NCBI RefSeq assembly: GCF_009674495.1
Contig: NZ_WKJN01000003.1
Coordinates: forward strand, 186,001-250,000
Direction: 5' to 3'
Origin: Duganella alba
GTDB lineage: Bacteria; Pseudomonadota; Gammaproteobacteria; Burkholderiales; Burkholderiaceae_D
Length of the DNA stretch: 64,000 bases
In this document: positions 48,600 to 57,955 of the stretch, piece after piece
How the letters are laid out: each line of letters starts with the position of its first letter
How positions within the stretch are numbered: position 1 is the stretch's first letter
Translations under genes and position numbers: made by a program
The notes under the pieces: model-generated
Seen by the model: only the letters and a program-made list of their open reading frames with translations
What the model was told of the DNA's origin: nothing
The model's database searches: none

Positions 48600-50339
48600 A
48601 TGGCTGCAGTCCTACCGAACGCAGTGCCAGGCGCCCCGATGCCGGGGCTGGCGAGGGCATTGATGCAAGCCGGACGCCTGTCCGCCTTGCAGGCCGAGAC
48701 CCTGCAAAAAAAATCCGTCGCGGAGAAACTGGCCTTCATCGACGTGCTGCTGTCGAGCGGCGCGATTGAATCGAAGGCGCTGGCCGCCTTCTGCGCCGAA
48801 ACCTTTGCCTATCCGCTGATGGACGTCAACGCGCTCAACATCGACGCGCTGCCGGCCAAGATCATCGACAACAAGCTGATGCAGACGCAGCGCGTGGTCG
48901 CGCTGGCCAAGCGCGGCAACAAGATGTCGGTGGCGATTTCCGATCCGACCAACACCCAGGCGCTGGATCAGATCAAGTTCCAGACCGAGTCCACCGTCGA
49001 ACCGGTGATCGTGCCCCACGACGCGCTGCTGCAACTGCTGGCGCGCATCAACAAGAGCAGCGAGCAAAGCATCAGCGACCTGGCCGGCGACGACGCCGAC
49101 ATCCAGTTCGCCGAGGAAGAGCAGCCGTCCGCCGCCAGCGCCGCGGCCGCCGCCGACGCCGCCAACGAGGTGGAAGACGCGCCGGTGGTGCGCTTCCTCA
49201 ACAAGATGCTGATGGACGCCGTCAACCTCGGCGCCTCCGACTTGCATTTCGAACCGTTCGAAAAATTCTACCGCGTGCGTTTCCGCGTCGACGGCGTGCT
49301 GCTGGAACACGCGCAGCCGCCGATCTCGATCAAGGAAAAACTGGTCTCGCGCATCAAGGTGCTGGCCAAGCTGGACATCTCGGAAAAGCGCGTGCCGCAG
49401 GACGGCCGCATGCGCCTGATCGTCTCGCCGACCAAGACCATCGACCTGCGCATCTCGACGCTGCCGACGCTGTTCGGCGAAAAGACCGTGATGCGTATCC
49501 TGGACGCGACGCAGGCGCAGATGGGCATCGACTCGCTCGGCTACGATCCGGACCAGAAGGAGCTGCTGCTGGACGCCATCCAGCGGCCCTACGGCATGGT
49601 GCTGGTCACCGGCCCGACCGGCTCCGGCAAGACGGTGTCGCTGTACACCTGCCTGAACATCCTGAACAAGCCCGGCATCAACATCTCCACCGCCGAAGAT
49701 CCGGCCGAGATCAACCTGCCCGGCGTCAACCAGGTCAACGTCAACGACAAGGCCGGCCTGACCTTCCCGGTGGCGCTGAAGTCCTTCCTGCGCCAGGACC
49801 CGGACATCATCATGGTCGGCGAGATCCGCGACCTGGAAACCGCCGACATCGCCATCAAGGCCGCGCAGACCGGTCACATGGTGTTCTCCACGCTGCACAC
49901 CAACGACGCGCCGTCGACGCTGACGCGGCTGATGAACATGGGCGTGGCGCCGTTCAACATCGCCTCGTCGGTGATCCTGATTACCGCCCAGCGCCTGGCG
50001 CGCCGCCTGTGCAGCTGCAAGCAGCCGGTCGACATCGCGCCGGAACTGCTGCTCAAGGCCGGCTTCAAACCGGAGGAACTGGACGGCAGCTGGAAACCCT
50101 ACGGCCCGGTCGGCTGCGAGCGCTGCAACGGCGGCGGCTACAAGGGCCGCGTCGGCATCTACCAGATCATGCCGATCACGCCGGCGATCGAATCGCTGAT
50201 CCTGGCCAGCGGCAACGCCATGCAGATCGCCGCCCAGTCCGAAGCGGAGGGCGTCAAGTCGCTGCGCCAGTCCGGCCTGGTCAAGGTCAAGGGCGGCTTG
50301 ACCAGCCTTGAAGAAGTGCTCGGCTGCACCAACGAATAA
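48600..50339 (+). CDS. pilB: Type IV pilus assembly ATPase PilB
   Basis: A 579-residue hexameric ATPase that drives pilus extension from the inner-membrane base. An N-terminal MshEN/T2SSE domain (~10-150) precedes the ATPase: Walker A GPTGSGKT (~residue 338), Asp box, Walker B IIMVGEIRDLETADIA, the His box HMVFSTLHTNDAPSTL, and a tetracysteine zinc site (CSCKQ and CERCNGGGYKGR). Length matches Pseudomonas PilB. The ribosome-binding site is weak. A small hairpin (GAGGT/ACCTC, ~48552-48567) lies in its leader. First gene of a pilB-pilC block, with pilD after an inverted gene. Confidence 0.95.
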   Translation: MAAVLPNAVPGAPMPGLARALMQAGRLSALQAETLQKKSVAEKLAFIDVLLSSGAIESKALAAFCAETFAYPLMDVNALNIDALPAKIIDNKLMQTQRVVALAKRGNKMSVAISDPTNTQALDQIKFQTESTVEPVIVPHDALLQLLARINKSSEQSISDLAGDDADIQFAEEEQPSAASAAAAADAANEVEDAPVVRFLNKMLMDAVNLGASDLHFEPFEKFYRVRFRVDGVLLEHAQPPISIKEKLVSRIKVLAKLDISEKRVPQDGRMRLIVSPTKTIDLRISTLPTLFGEKTVMRILDATQAQMGIDSLGYDPDQKELLLDAIQRPYGMVLVTGPTGSGKTVSLYTCLNILNKPGINISTAEDPAEINLPGVNQVNVNDKAGLTFPVALKSFLRQDPDIIMVGEIRDLETADIAIKAAQTGHMVFSTLHTNDAPSTLTRLMNMGVAPFNIASSVILITAQRLARRLCSCKQPVDIAPELLLKAGFKPEELDGSWKPYGPVGCERCNGGGYKGRVGIYQIMPITPAIESLILASGNAMQIAAQSEAEGVKSLRQSGLVKVKGGLTSLEEVLGCTNE

Positions 50340-50351
50340 CGGGAAACGATC

Positions 50352-51566
50352 ATGGCAACATCGGGCAACCAGGTCAAGGAATCCGTCTTCGCCTGGGAAG
50401 GCAAGGACAAAACCGGCAAGACCGTGCGCGGCGAACTGCGCGCCGGCGGCGAGGCGGTGGTCAACGTGACCTTGCGCCGCCAGGGCATCATGGTCACCAA
50501 GGTCAAGAAGAAGGCCTACCGCTCCGGCAAGAAAGTCACCGACAAGGACATCACGTTGTTCACGCGCCAGCTGGCCACCATGATGAAGGCCGGCGTGCCG
50601 CTGCTGCAATCGTTCGACATCGTCGGCAAGGGCCACTCCAACCCCTCGGTCTCCAAGCTGGTGATGGACCTGCGCGCCGACATCGAGACCGGCACCAGCC
50701 TGAACCAGGCATTCCGCAAGTTCCCGCTGTACTTCGATCCGCTGTTCTGCAACCTGGTGGGCGCTGGCGAACAGGCCGGCATCCTGGAAGACCTGCTGAC
50801 GCGGCTGGCGATCTACAAGGAAAAGACCCAGGCCATCAAGAGCAAGATCAAGTCGGCGCTGACCTATCCGGTGTCGATCCTGGCGGTGGCCTTCCTGGTC
50901 ACGGCGGTGATCATGATCTGGGTGGTGCCGGCCTTCAAGGAAGTGTTTGCCAGCTTCGGCGCCAACCTGCCGGCGCCGACGCTGTTCGTGATGGCGCTGT
51001 CGGAATTCTTCGTCAAGTGGTGGTACGTCATCTTCGGCGGCCTGTTCGCCGCCCTCTACTTCTTCTTCCGCGCCTGGCAGCGCTCGCTGAAGATGCAGCG
51101 CTTCATGGACAAGCTGCTGTTGCGCCTGCCCGTATTCGGCGAGGTGATCCGCAAGGCCACCATCGCCCGCTGGACCCGCACGCTGTCGACCATGTTCGCC
51201 GCCGGCGTGCCGCTGGTCGAATCGCTGGACTCGGTGGGCGGCGCCGCCGGCAACGCCGTCTACCTGGACGCCACGCGCCGCATCCAGACCGAGGTGAGCA
51301 CCGGCACCAGCCTGACGGTGGCGATGCAGAACGCCGACGTGTTCCCCAACATGGTCACGCAGATGGTCTCCATCGGCGAGGAGTCCGGCTCGCTGGACGC
51401 CATGCTGGGCAAGGTGGCCGACTTCTACGAGGATGAGGTCGACGAGGCCGTGGCCTCGCTGTCGGCGCTGATGGAGCCGGCCATCATGGTCATCCTGGGC
51501 GTGCTGATCGGCGGCCTGGTGGTGGCGATGTACCTGCCGATCTTCAAACTCGGCGCGGTGGTGTAA
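50352..51566 (+). CDS. pilC: Type IV pilus inner-membrane platform protein PilC
   Basis: A 404-residue protein with two T2SSF repeats: FTRQLATMMKAGVPLLQSFD (first) and WTRTLSTMFAAGVPLVESLD (second), each followed by membrane segments (VAFLVTAVIMIWVVPAF; the terminal PAIMVILGVLIGGLVVAMYL). It forms the platform that PilB turns to add pilins. It starts 12 bp after pilB with GGGAAACG upstream and ends 12 bp before the stop of an opposing kinase gene. Confidence 0.95.
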   Translation: MATSGNQVKESVFAWEGKDKTGKTVRGELRAGGEAVVNVTLRRQGIMVTKVKKKAYRSGKKVTDKDITLFTRQLATMMKAGVPLLQSFDIVGKGHSNPSVSKLVMDLRADIETGTSLNQAFRKFPLYFDPLFCNLVGAGEQAGILEDLLTRLAIYKEKTQAIKSKIKSALTYPVSILAVAFLVTAVIMIWVVPAFKEVFASFGANLPAPTLFVMALSEFFVKWWYVIFGGLFAALYFFFRAWQRSLKMQRFMDKLLLRLPVFGEVIRKATIARWTRTLSTMFAAGVPLVESLDSVGGAAGNAVYLDATRRIQTEVSTGTSLTVAMQNADVFPNMVTQMVSIGEESGSLDAMLGKVADFYEDEVDEAVASLSALMEPAIMVILGVLIGGLVVAMYLPIFKLGAVV

Positions 51567-51578
51567 TCCGCGGCGGCG

Positions 51579-52394
51579 TCAGTGATGCAGCTGATGCAGC
51601 CACGCCGCCAGGCGGCGCCAGCCGAGCTTGCGCGGTGTCTGGTAGCACACCTCGCCGGGCACCTTGAGCGCCATCTCGGTGCCCTGCTCCGGCAAGGTCA
51701 GCACATCGACCGTGCCGGCCATGCGCGCGGCACGGTCGCGCATGGCTGGCAGGCCGCGCAGCGGCCCCGCCGTTTCCCTGCCATTGTCGCGCACGTAGAG
51801 CGTGAAGAACTCGCAGCCGTACACCAGTTCCAGCTCGACGCTGCTGGCCTGCGTGTGCTGGTAGGCGTGATACAACGCCTCGCGCACGATGGCATAGATG
51901 TCCTCGCTGCGGTCGCCGTTCAGCGGCGACGGCCGGCCGCTGACGATCATGCGGAACGGAATATTGAAATTGTCCTGCAGCGACTGACCGATGGCGGCCA
52001 GCGCCTGGTTCAGCTTGTCGCCGTAGACCACCGGCATGCGCAGCGCCAGGATCTGGTGGCGGCCCTCGGCCAGCACCTCGTCGGCCTGGTCCAGGATGTG
52101 GTCGATGGTGGCGCGTTCCGGGTTGTCGACCGCCAGCCGGTGGCCCACGCCCTGGAAGCGCAGGATCATGCCCTGCATGCTTTGCACCAGCGTGTCGTGC
52201 AGGCTGGCCGCCACCCGTTCACGTTCGGCCAGCAGGCGCAGGCGGGCTTCATACACACGCTGCGTGTGGCGCCGGCCCAGCAGCCATGCGGCGCCGGAGG
52301 CCAGGCACAGCAACACCAGCCCGAGCAGCAATAACAGGAATGTCTGGTAATACGACGACAAGGTGCGCTCCGGGCGGATAAACTGAGCTGTCAC
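51579..52394 (-). CDS. NarX-type (HisKA_3) sensor histidine kinase inserted in the pilus locus
   Basis: A 271-residue kinase: short N-terminus, one membrane helix (~19-40), a HisKA_3 dimerisation helix with ERERVAASLHDTLVQSMQG (His66), and a HATPase domain with DNGRE (G1-like) and GLPAMRDRAARMAG (G2-like). The N-box reads REALYHAYQHT, with His where the Mg-ATP-binding Asn is expected, so ATP binding may be altered. No periplasmic sensor domain and no adjacent response regulator, so it depends on partners elsewhere. It runs opposite to the pil genes and splits pilBC from pilD. Confidence 0.82.
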   Translation of the reverse strand: MTAQFIRPERTLSSYYQTFLLLLLGLVLLCLASGAAWLLGRRHTQRVYEARLRLLAERERVAASLHDTLVQSMQGMILRFQGVGHRLAVDNPERATIDHILDQADEVLAEGRHQILALRMPVVYGDKLNQALAAIGQSLQDNFNIPFRMIVSGRPSPLNGDRSEDIYAIVREALYHAYQHTQASSVELELVYGCEFFTLYVRDNGRETAGPLRGLPAMRDRAARMAGTVDVLTLPEQGTEMALKVPGEVCYQTPRKLGWRRLAAWLHQLHH

Positions 52395-52516
52395 CTTGCC
52401 ATTGTCTCAATGTTTTTACTATCTCCCTGACGGGGGAGTGTATTCCGAAAAAGCGTTCGCAACGTTGCGGCAATGCTTTAATATGGGCGCGTGATCATTA
52501 CCGCTCTTTGACGCCC

Positions 52517-53389
52517 ATGCTGCAATCGACCCTGCTGTTCGCTCCTGCTGGCGACCTCGCCATCAGTCTCATCGCCGGCTTGTTCGGCCTGCTGTTCGGC
52601 AGCTTCCTGAATGTCGTCATCCACCGCCTGCCTATCATGATGCAGCGCGAGTCGGACAACTATGTGGCCGAAGAAAGCAACAAGCCGCTGCCCCACACCA
52701 CCCGCTACAACCTGATGACGCCGCGTTCGGCGTGTCCGCATTGCCAGCACCAGATCACCGCCATGGAAAACATCCCGGTGATCAGCTGGCTCGCGCTGCG
52801 CGGCAAGTGCAGCAACTGCAAGGCGCCGATCTCGCCGCGCTATCCGCTGGTGGAGCTGCTGACCGGCGCGCTGTCGGCGCTGGTGATCTGGCGCCTCGGC
52901 AGCGGCTGGACCGGCCTGGCGTCGCTGTTCTTCCTGTACTCGCTGGTGGCCATGACCTTCATCGACTTCGACACGCAGCTGCTGCCGGACGACCTGACCT
53001 ACCCGCTGCTGTGGGCCGGCCTGCTGATGAACGTCAACGGCGCCTTTGTGCCGCTGCAGGACGCGGTGATCGGCGCGGCCGCCGGCTACCTGGCGCTGTG
53101 GTCGGTGTACTGGCTGTTCAAGCTGGTCACCGGCAAGGAAGGCATGGGCTACGGCGACTTCAAGCTGCTGGCGGCGCTGGGCGCGTGGATGGGCTGGACC
53201 ATGCTGCCGGCGATCATCCTGCTGTCGTCGATTGTCGGCGCGGTGGTCGGCATCTGCCTGATCGTGTTTGCCAAGCGCGGCCGCAACAATCCGATTCCGT
53301 TCGGCCCCTATCTGGCGGCGGCCGGCCTGATCGCGCTGCTGTACGGCGCGCCGCTGACCGCCTTCACGCTGGGCGTCGTCCATCCATGA
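52517..53389 (+). CDS. pilD: Prepilin leader peptidase / N-methyltransferase PilD
   Basis: A 290-residue inner-membrane aspartyl protease that trims and methylates type IV prepilins. Features: first helix [14 protein letters not shown], the zinc-binding CPHC and CSNC pairs (~residues 75-100), and the two catalytic aspartates in [11 protein letters not shown] and the GMGYGDFK motif, with ~8 membrane helices. ATG 52517 is chosen over TTG 52508. Its stop overlaps the coaE start (ATGA). Confidence 0.94.
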   Translation: MLQSTLLFAPAGDLAISLIAGLFGLLFGSFLNVVIHRLPIMMQRESDNYVAEESNKPLPHTTRYNLMTPRSACPHCQHQITAMENIPVISWLALRGKCSNCKAPISPRYPLVELLTGALSALVIWRLGSGWTGLASLFFLYSLVAMTFIDFDTQLLPDDLTYPLLWAGLLMNVNGAFVPLQDAVIGAAAGYLALWSVYWLFKLVTGKEGMGYGDFKLLAALGAWMGWTMLPAIILLSSIVGAVVGICLIVFAKRGRNNPIPFGPYLAAAGLIALLYGAPLTAFTLGVVHP

Positions 53390-54030
53390 GCAGCGCGCCT
53401 TTCGCTGTCGGCCTGACCGGCGGCATCGGCAGCGGCAAGAGCACGGTGGCCGACATGTTCGCGGCGCGCGGCGCCAGCATTGTCGACACCGACGTCATCG
53501 CCCACGGCATGACCGCGCCCGATGGCCCCGCCATGCCGGCCATCGCCGCCGAATTCGGCGCGGCGTTCGTTGATGCCACTGGCGCCATGGACCGCGCGCG
53601 CATGCGCGAACTGGTGTTCCGCGACGCCGGCGCCAAGGCGCGGCTGGAAGCGATTTTGCATCCGCGCATCCGCGACGCCGCGCTGGCCGCCGCGGCTTCG
53701 GCCATGGTGGCCAACCCGGGCAGCTACGTCATCTACGCGGTGCCGCTGCTGATCGAATCCGGCACGTGGCGTGCGCGGGTCACCCGCGTGCTGGCGGTAG
53801 ACTGTGACGAACAAGTGCAAATTGCCCGCGTGATGGCGCGTAACAATTTGCCGGAGGCGCAAGTCCGCGCCATCATGGCGGCGCAAGTGAGCCGGGCGCA
53901 AAGGTTGGCGGCGGCGGACGATGTGATTGTCAATAATGCAGGAATCGAGGATCTGGAAGCCCAAGTCGACCGCTTGCACGCCTTTTATCAGCAACTTCGC
54001 TGCAAATTCGCTGGTAATTTCGCAGAATAG
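53386..54030 (+). CDS. coaE: Dephospho-CoA kinase
   Basis: A 214-residue P-loop kinase that performs the last step of coenzyme A synthesis. P-loop [13 protein letters not shown] at residues ~9-21, then [10 protein letters not shown] with the catalytic aspartate, HPRIRDA and VPLLIESG lid/CoA regions. Linked by ATGA overlap to pilD, the standard pilD-coaE order in beta- and gamma-proteobacteria. The C-terminal ~15 residues are a non-conserved tail. Confidence 0.94.
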   Translation: MSSAPFAVGLTGGIGSGKSTVADMFAARGASIVDTDVIAHGMTAPDGPAMPAIAAEFGAAFVDATGAMDRARMRELVFRDAGAKARLEAILHPRIRDAALAAAASAMVANPGSYVIYAVPLLIESGTWRARVTRVLAVDCDEQVQIARVMARNNLPEAQVRAIMAAQVSRAQRLAAADDVIVNNAGIEDLEAQVDRLHAFYQQLRCKFAGNFAE

Positions 54031-54123
54031 GGCAATAATGCCTTCGCAACGTTTGTAATTTTGCTTGGCTTGCTTCAAAATCACGAGAATTCTTTGCAAG
54101 TCCATCTATAGAGGGATGTTATT

Positions 54124-54879
54124 TTGATCGTCTACGAATATCCTTTCAACGAGCGCATCCGCACGTTGCTGCGCCTGGAGGATTTGTACGAGAAATTCAA
54201 GTTCTTTGTGCATCAAGAACATCCGATGCAGCACCACGTTGCGCTGGCCACCATCTTCGACATGCTGGAAGTGGCCGGCCGCGCCGATCTGAAATCCGAC
54301 CTGCTGCAAGAACTGGAGCGCCAGCGCCAAACGCTGCTGGGCTACCGCATGAATCCCAATGTGCAGGCTGAAACGCTGGACGCGATCCTGGCCGAAGTCG
54401 ATGGCGTCGCCAGCGCGCTGGTCGCCGCGCAGGGCAAGACCGGGCAGAACGTGCGCGACAACGAGTGGCTGATGAGCATACGCGGCCGCACCATCATTCC
54501 GGGCGGCGCCTGCGAGTTTGATTTGCCTTCCTACTACGCCTGGCAGAAGCGGCCGGCGGAACAGCGCTTCAACGACATCGCCAACTGGTTTGCGCCGCTG
54601 GCGCCGCTGTTCGATGCGCTGGGCCTGGTGCTGCGCCTGCTGCGCGACTCGGGCGGGCCGGTGAAGATGATTGCCGTCGCCGGCAGCTATCAGCAGATGT
54701 TGCAGGGGAAGGTGTATCAGATGCTGCGCCTGACCCTGGATGAGGCGCAGGGCGCGATTCCGGAGATTTCGGCCAACAAGTACATGCTGTGGGTGCGCTT
54801 TACCTCGCAGGGCGGCGACCTGAAACCCAAGCCGCTGGAAGATGATGTACCATTCGAGCTTACCCTTTGTAACTTCTGA
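54124..54879 (+). CDS. zapD: Cell division protein ZapD
   Basis: A 251-residue FtsZ-bundling protein of the divisome. It opens with [20 protein letters not shown], the conserved N-terminal helix of the family, and contains [20 protein letters not shown] and YMLWVRF near the end. The start is TTG at 54124, with GAGGGA ~6-11 bases upstream; the nearby ATG at 54117 is out of frame. Follows coaE by 93 bp and precedes yacG by 8 bp. Confidence 0.93.
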   Translation: MIVYEYPFNERIRTLLRLEDLYEKFKFFVHQEHPMQHHVALATIFDMLEVAGRADLKSDLLQELERQRQTLLGYRMNPNVQAETLDAILAEVDGVASALVAAQGKTGQNVRDNEWLMSIRGRTIIPGGACEFDLPSYYAWQKRPAEQRFNDIANWFAPLAPLFDALGLVLRLLRDSGGPVKMIAVAGSYQQMLQGKVYQMLRLTLDEAQGAIPEISANKYMLWVRFTSQGGDLKPKPLEDDVPFELTLCNF

Positions 54880-54887
54880 CGAACCTC

Positions 54888-55061
54888 ATGACCACTGTAG
54901 TTGAATGCCCGACCTGCTCCGCCAAAGTGGAGTGGAAACCGGAGAATAAATTCCGCCCGTTCTGCTCGGAGCGCTGCAAGAAGATTGATCTCGGGGCGTG
55001 GGCCGAGGAAAAGTACGCCATTCCGGCCGCGCCGCCGAAAGATCCTCTGGACGAAGAGTAA
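54888..55061 (+). CDS. yacG: YacG-type zinc-ribbon DNA gyrase inhibitor
   Basis: A 57-residue protein from ATG 54888, 8 bp after zapD. It has the YacG zinc site, two cysteines in [12 protein letters not shown] and two in [17 protein letters not shown], followed by an acidic tail ending PLDEE. E. coli YacG binds GyrB and inhibits gyrase. Size, cysteine spacing and the coaE-zapD-yacG order all agree. Confidence 0.93.
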   Translation: MTTVVECPTCSAKVEWKPENKFRPFCSERCKKIDLGAWAEEKYAIPAAPPKDPLDEE

Positions 55062-55083
55062 TTACACCCGCACACCGGAGCCG

Positions 55084-55113
55084 GGGGTCTGACCCCGTTC
55101 GGGGTCAGACCCC
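55084..55113. repeat. 30-bp palindrome, copy 2 (convergent intergenic)
   Basis: Arms GGGGTCTGACCCCGT and TCGGGGTCAGACCCC, identical to the copy at 26803-26832 except for one central base. It lies between converging yacG and mutT, 22 bp after the yacG stop. No U-tract follows, so it is not a standard terminator. Confidence 0.85.
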
Positions 55114-55128
55114 GCCACGGTTCGGGGT

Positions 55129-55521
55129 TCAGCTATAGCGCACCTGTTCCAGCCACTCCAACAGCGGTATCGTCGCGGGCAGCAACGGCTCTACCCCGAC
55201 TGTTCCCTGCCATGCGAATGCCTGGCCTTCGAGGCTTTGCGGTTCGCCGGACCAGTCGCGGCTGATGTAGAAGTGCAGCCGCACGTGCGCGTGCGGGTAG
55301 ACGTACTCCACGCCGCACCATTCTTCGGCGCTGTGGATCTGCAGGCCCAGCTCTTCGACAAACTCGCGTTTCAACGCTTCCAGGATCGTCTCACCGGGAT
55401 CGACTTTGCCGCCGGGGAATTCCCAGTAGCCGTCATACGGCTTGCCGGCCGGACGCTGGCCCAGCAGCACATCGCCATTCGGCTTGACCAGAATCCCTAC
55501 CGCCACATCGACCGGCTTCAT
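55129..55521 (-). CDS. mutT: MutT-type 8-oxo-dGTP diphosphatase
   Basis: A 130-residue Nudix hydrolase that clears oxidised guanine nucleotides. The Nudix box is complete: GGKVDPGET, then REFVEELGL, with the spacing GX5EX7REUXEEXGU; GYWEFPGGK precedes it. ATG 55521 (KPVDVAVGILV) is used rather than the frame reaching 55557, as it overlaps the upstream ATPase stop by ATGA and matches the MutT N-terminus. Confidence 0.9.
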   Translation of the reverse strand: MKPVDVAVGILVKPNGDVLLGQRPAGKPYDGYWEFPGGKVDPGETILEALKREFVEELGLQIHSAEEWCGVEYVYPHAHVRLHFYISRDWSGEPQSLEGQAFAWQGTVGVEPLLPATIPLLEWLEQVRYS

Positions 55522-56387
55522 GCGAGCTTCCCCGCGTAGTCCTTGGCGAACTGCCACGCCACGCGGCCCGAACGCGAGCCGCGCTGCAAGGCCCAGCGCA
55601 AGGCGTCGGCGCGCGCGCCTTCGATCTGCGCTTCGGTGCAGCCCAAGGTCGACAGCCAGTGGCCGACGATGGTCAGGTAGTCATCCTGCTTGAACGGATA
55701 GAAGGTCAGCCACAGGCCGAAACGCTCGGACAGCGAAATCTTTTCCTCCACCGTTTCGCCCGGATGCAGGTCGCCGTTTTCGTCGTGCTTGTAGCTCATG
55801 TTGTCGGACATGCGTTCCGGCAGCAGGTGGCGGCGGTTCGACGTCGCGTAGATCAGCACATTGTCCGACTGCGCCGAGATGCTGCCGTCCAGCGCCACCT
55901 TCAGCGCCTTGTAGCCGCTCTCGCCCTCTTCAAACGACAGGTCGTCGCAGAAGATGATGAAGCGCTCCGGCCGCCCGGCCACCAGGTCGACGATGTCCGG
56001 CAGCTCGGCCAGGTCGGCCTTGTCCACCTCGATCAGACGCAGGCCGTCCTTGCCGAACTGGTTCAGGCAGGCCTTGATCAGCGACGACTTGCCGGTGCCG
56101 CGCGCGCCGGTCAGCAGCACGTTGTTGGCCGGCTTGCCGCTGACGAACTGACGCGTGTTCTGCTCGATCTGTTCCTTCTGCGGACCGATGTGCTGCAAGT
56201 CGTCCAGCGCGATATCCGACACGTGCGCCACCGCCTGCAGATAGCTCGGGCTGTTGGCGCGCTTGCGCCAGCGGAAGGCGTACCCCAGCCGCCAGTCCGG
56301 CTCGCGCGGCGCCTGCGGCAGCACCGCCTCCACGCGCGCCAGCAGGGCCTCGGCGCGCACCAGGAATTGTTCGAGGGCCGTCGACAT
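55518..56387 (-). CDS. DUF815-family AAA ATPase
   Basis: A 289-residue ATPase of the DUF815 group. Walker A LLTGARGTGKSSLIKA (~residues 91-106), Walker B FIIFCDDLSFEEGE, sensor region LIYATSNRRHLLPERMSDN and a C-terminal lid with WALQRGSRSGRVAWQFA. The family is widely conserved between argJ and mutT in beta-proteobacteria; its function is not established. One base separates it from the argJ stop, so all three minus-strand genes appear to be one operon. Confidence 0.9.
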   Translation of the reverse strand: MSTALEQFLVRAEALLARVEAVLPQAPREPDWRLGYAFRWRKRANSPSYLQAVAHVSDIALDDLQHIGPQKEQIEQNTRQFVSGKPANNVLLTGARGTGKSSLIKACLNQFGKDGLRLIEVDKADLAELPDIVDLVAGRPERFIIFCDDLSFEEGESGYKALKVALDGSISAQSDNVLIYATSNRRHLLPERMSDNMSYKHDENGDLHPGETVEEKISLSERFGLWLTFYPFKQDDYLTIVGHWLSTLGCTEAQIEGARADALRWALQRGSRSGRVAWQFAKDYAGKLA

Positions 56388-56388
56388 C

Positions 56389-57627
56389 TTACGAGCGGTA
56401 GTCGGCGTTGATCGACACGTAATCGTGCGACAGGTCGCAGGTGTAGACGGTGGCCACAGCGGCGCCGCGCGCCAGCTTGACGCGCACGGTGATCTCGGCC
56501 TGCTTCATTACGCGCTGGCCGTCTTCTTCCTTGTAGTCAGGATTGCGGCCGCCGTTCTTGGCCACCCACACATCGTCCAGGTACAGGTTCAGCTTGCTGA
56601 CGTCGAGGTCGTCCACGCCGGCGTAGCCGATGGCGGCCAGGATACGGCCCAGGTTGGGGTCGGAGGCGAAGAAGGCGGTCTTCACCAGCGGCGAATGGCC
56701 GATCGAGTAGGCGATCTTGCGGCACTCTTCGACGCTGGCGCCCTCTTCCACGATGATGCTCATGAACTTGGTCGCGCCTTCGCCGTCGCGCACGATGGCT
56801 TGCGCCAGGAACAGCGACAGTTCGGTGACGGCGTCGCGCAAGGCGGCATATTCCGGTGCGTCCACCGAGTTCACTTCCAGCGAACCGGCGCCGGTGGCGA
56901 TCAGCATGAAGGAATCGTTGGTCGAGGTGTCGCCGTCGATGGTGATGCAGTTGAACGAGTGATTGGCCGCATGCTTGACCAGTTGTTCCAGCACCGGCTG
57001 CGCCACCTTGGCGTCCAGCGCCAGGTAGCCCAACATGGTCGCCATATTCGGCTTGATCATGCCGGCGCCTTTGGAAATGCCGGTCATGGTCACGCTGTGG
57101 CCGCCGATGGTGACGGTGCGCGAGCCGGCTTTCGGCTGCGTGTCGGTGGTCATGATGGCTTCGGCCGCGTTGTACCAGTTGTCTGCCTTCAGGCCGGCGA
57201 TGGCTTGCGGCAGGCCGGCGATGACTTTGGCGGCCGGCAGCGGCTCCAGGATCACGCCGGTGGAGAATGGCAGGATCTGCGCCGCGTCCACGCCCAGCTG
57301 CGCGGCCAGCGCGACGCAGGTTTCGTTGGCCAGCGACAGACCCAGCTCGCCGGTGCCGGCGTTGGCGTTGCCGGTGTTGACCAGCAGCGCGGCGATCGGC
57401 TTGCCGCTGTCCTTGGCCGCCGCCAGATGCGCCTTGGCGATCTGCACCGGCGCCGCGCAGAAGCGGTTCAGCGTGAACACGCCGGCCACGGTGGCGGTCG
57501 GCGCCAGCTTCATCACCAGCACGTCCTTGCGGTTCGGCTTCTTGATGCCGGCTTCGGCAAAGCCGATTTCAACACCCGCGACGGGCTTCAGTTCGGAGGC
57601 GATGGGCAGGGGGGAATTGACGGCCAT
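56389..57627 (-). CDS. argJ: Bifunctional ornithine acetyltransferase / N-acetylglutamate synthase
   Basis: A 412-residue enzyme of arginine biosynthesis that recycles the acetyl group from N-acetylornithine to glutamate. It is made as a precursor that cleaves itself before a threonine; the site is seen in [20 protein letters not shown], where the Thr of NMATML becomes the nucleophile of the beta subunit. [11 protein letters not shown] near the N-terminus and the C-terminal [13 protein letters not shown] are typical. First gene of argJ-DUF815-mutT. Confidence 0.95.
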   Translation of the reverse strand: MAVNSPLPIASELKPVAGVEIGFAEAGIKKPNRKDVLVMKLAPTATVAGVFTLNRFCAAPVQIAKAHLAAAKDSGKPIAALLVNTGNANAGTGELGLSLANETCVALAAQLGVDAAQILPFSTGVILEPLPAAKVIAGLPQAIAGLKADNWYNAAEAIMTTDTQPKAGSRTVTIGGHSVTMTGISKGAGMIKPNMATMLGYLALDAKVAQPVLEQLVKHAANHSFNCITIDGDTSTNDSFMLIATGAGSLEVNSVDAPEYAALRDAVTELSLFLAQAIVRDGEGATKFMSIIVEEGASVEECRKIAYSIGHSPLVKTAFFASDPNLGRILAAIGYAGVDDLDVSKLNLYLDDVWVAKNGGRNPDYKEEDGQRVMKQAEITVRVKLARGAAVATVYTCDLSHDYVSINADYRS

Positions 57628-57955
57628 ATTCTTGATCTCGTGGGTGGAAAGAGGGAGCCGCTATTGTAATACCTGATCCGCCAGCCGCGTGGCCTGTAAC
57701 CACGAGTGACCGATAACAGAACATCAAATTTGCTCAAAAATCACTGGAGCGATATCGTACAAGCTGCTGTTTTTACAGCGCTTTTAGCACAAAAACCACA
57801 AAAAATTAGTACGATCGTTCAGTTTATCGTTTTCCTCTTTCATGCTCCCAGGAAATTGGTCTAAGGTAATAACTGAATGCCCCATCCCCGCATTGCTCCA
57901 TAAATAAAAGACGGCACAACCGTCATACCGACAACAACCCCCTAGGATTGAACTC
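57628..57955. other. 328-bp divergent intergenic region (argJ / porin)
   Basis: Contains promoters for argJ and the porin gene, but no confident -35/-10 pair. Possible sites: the ATCGTAC / GTACGAT pair around 57750-57816, and GACGG-CACAA-CCGTC (~57911-57925), ~31-45 bases upstream of the porin start. No gene visible. secA, often beside argJ in relatives, is not here. Confidence 0.5.

Noticed and set aside
55084-55113. Standard Rho-independent terminator after yacG
   Set aside because: The stem is strong but no T-tract follows on either strand; treated as a repeat element instead.
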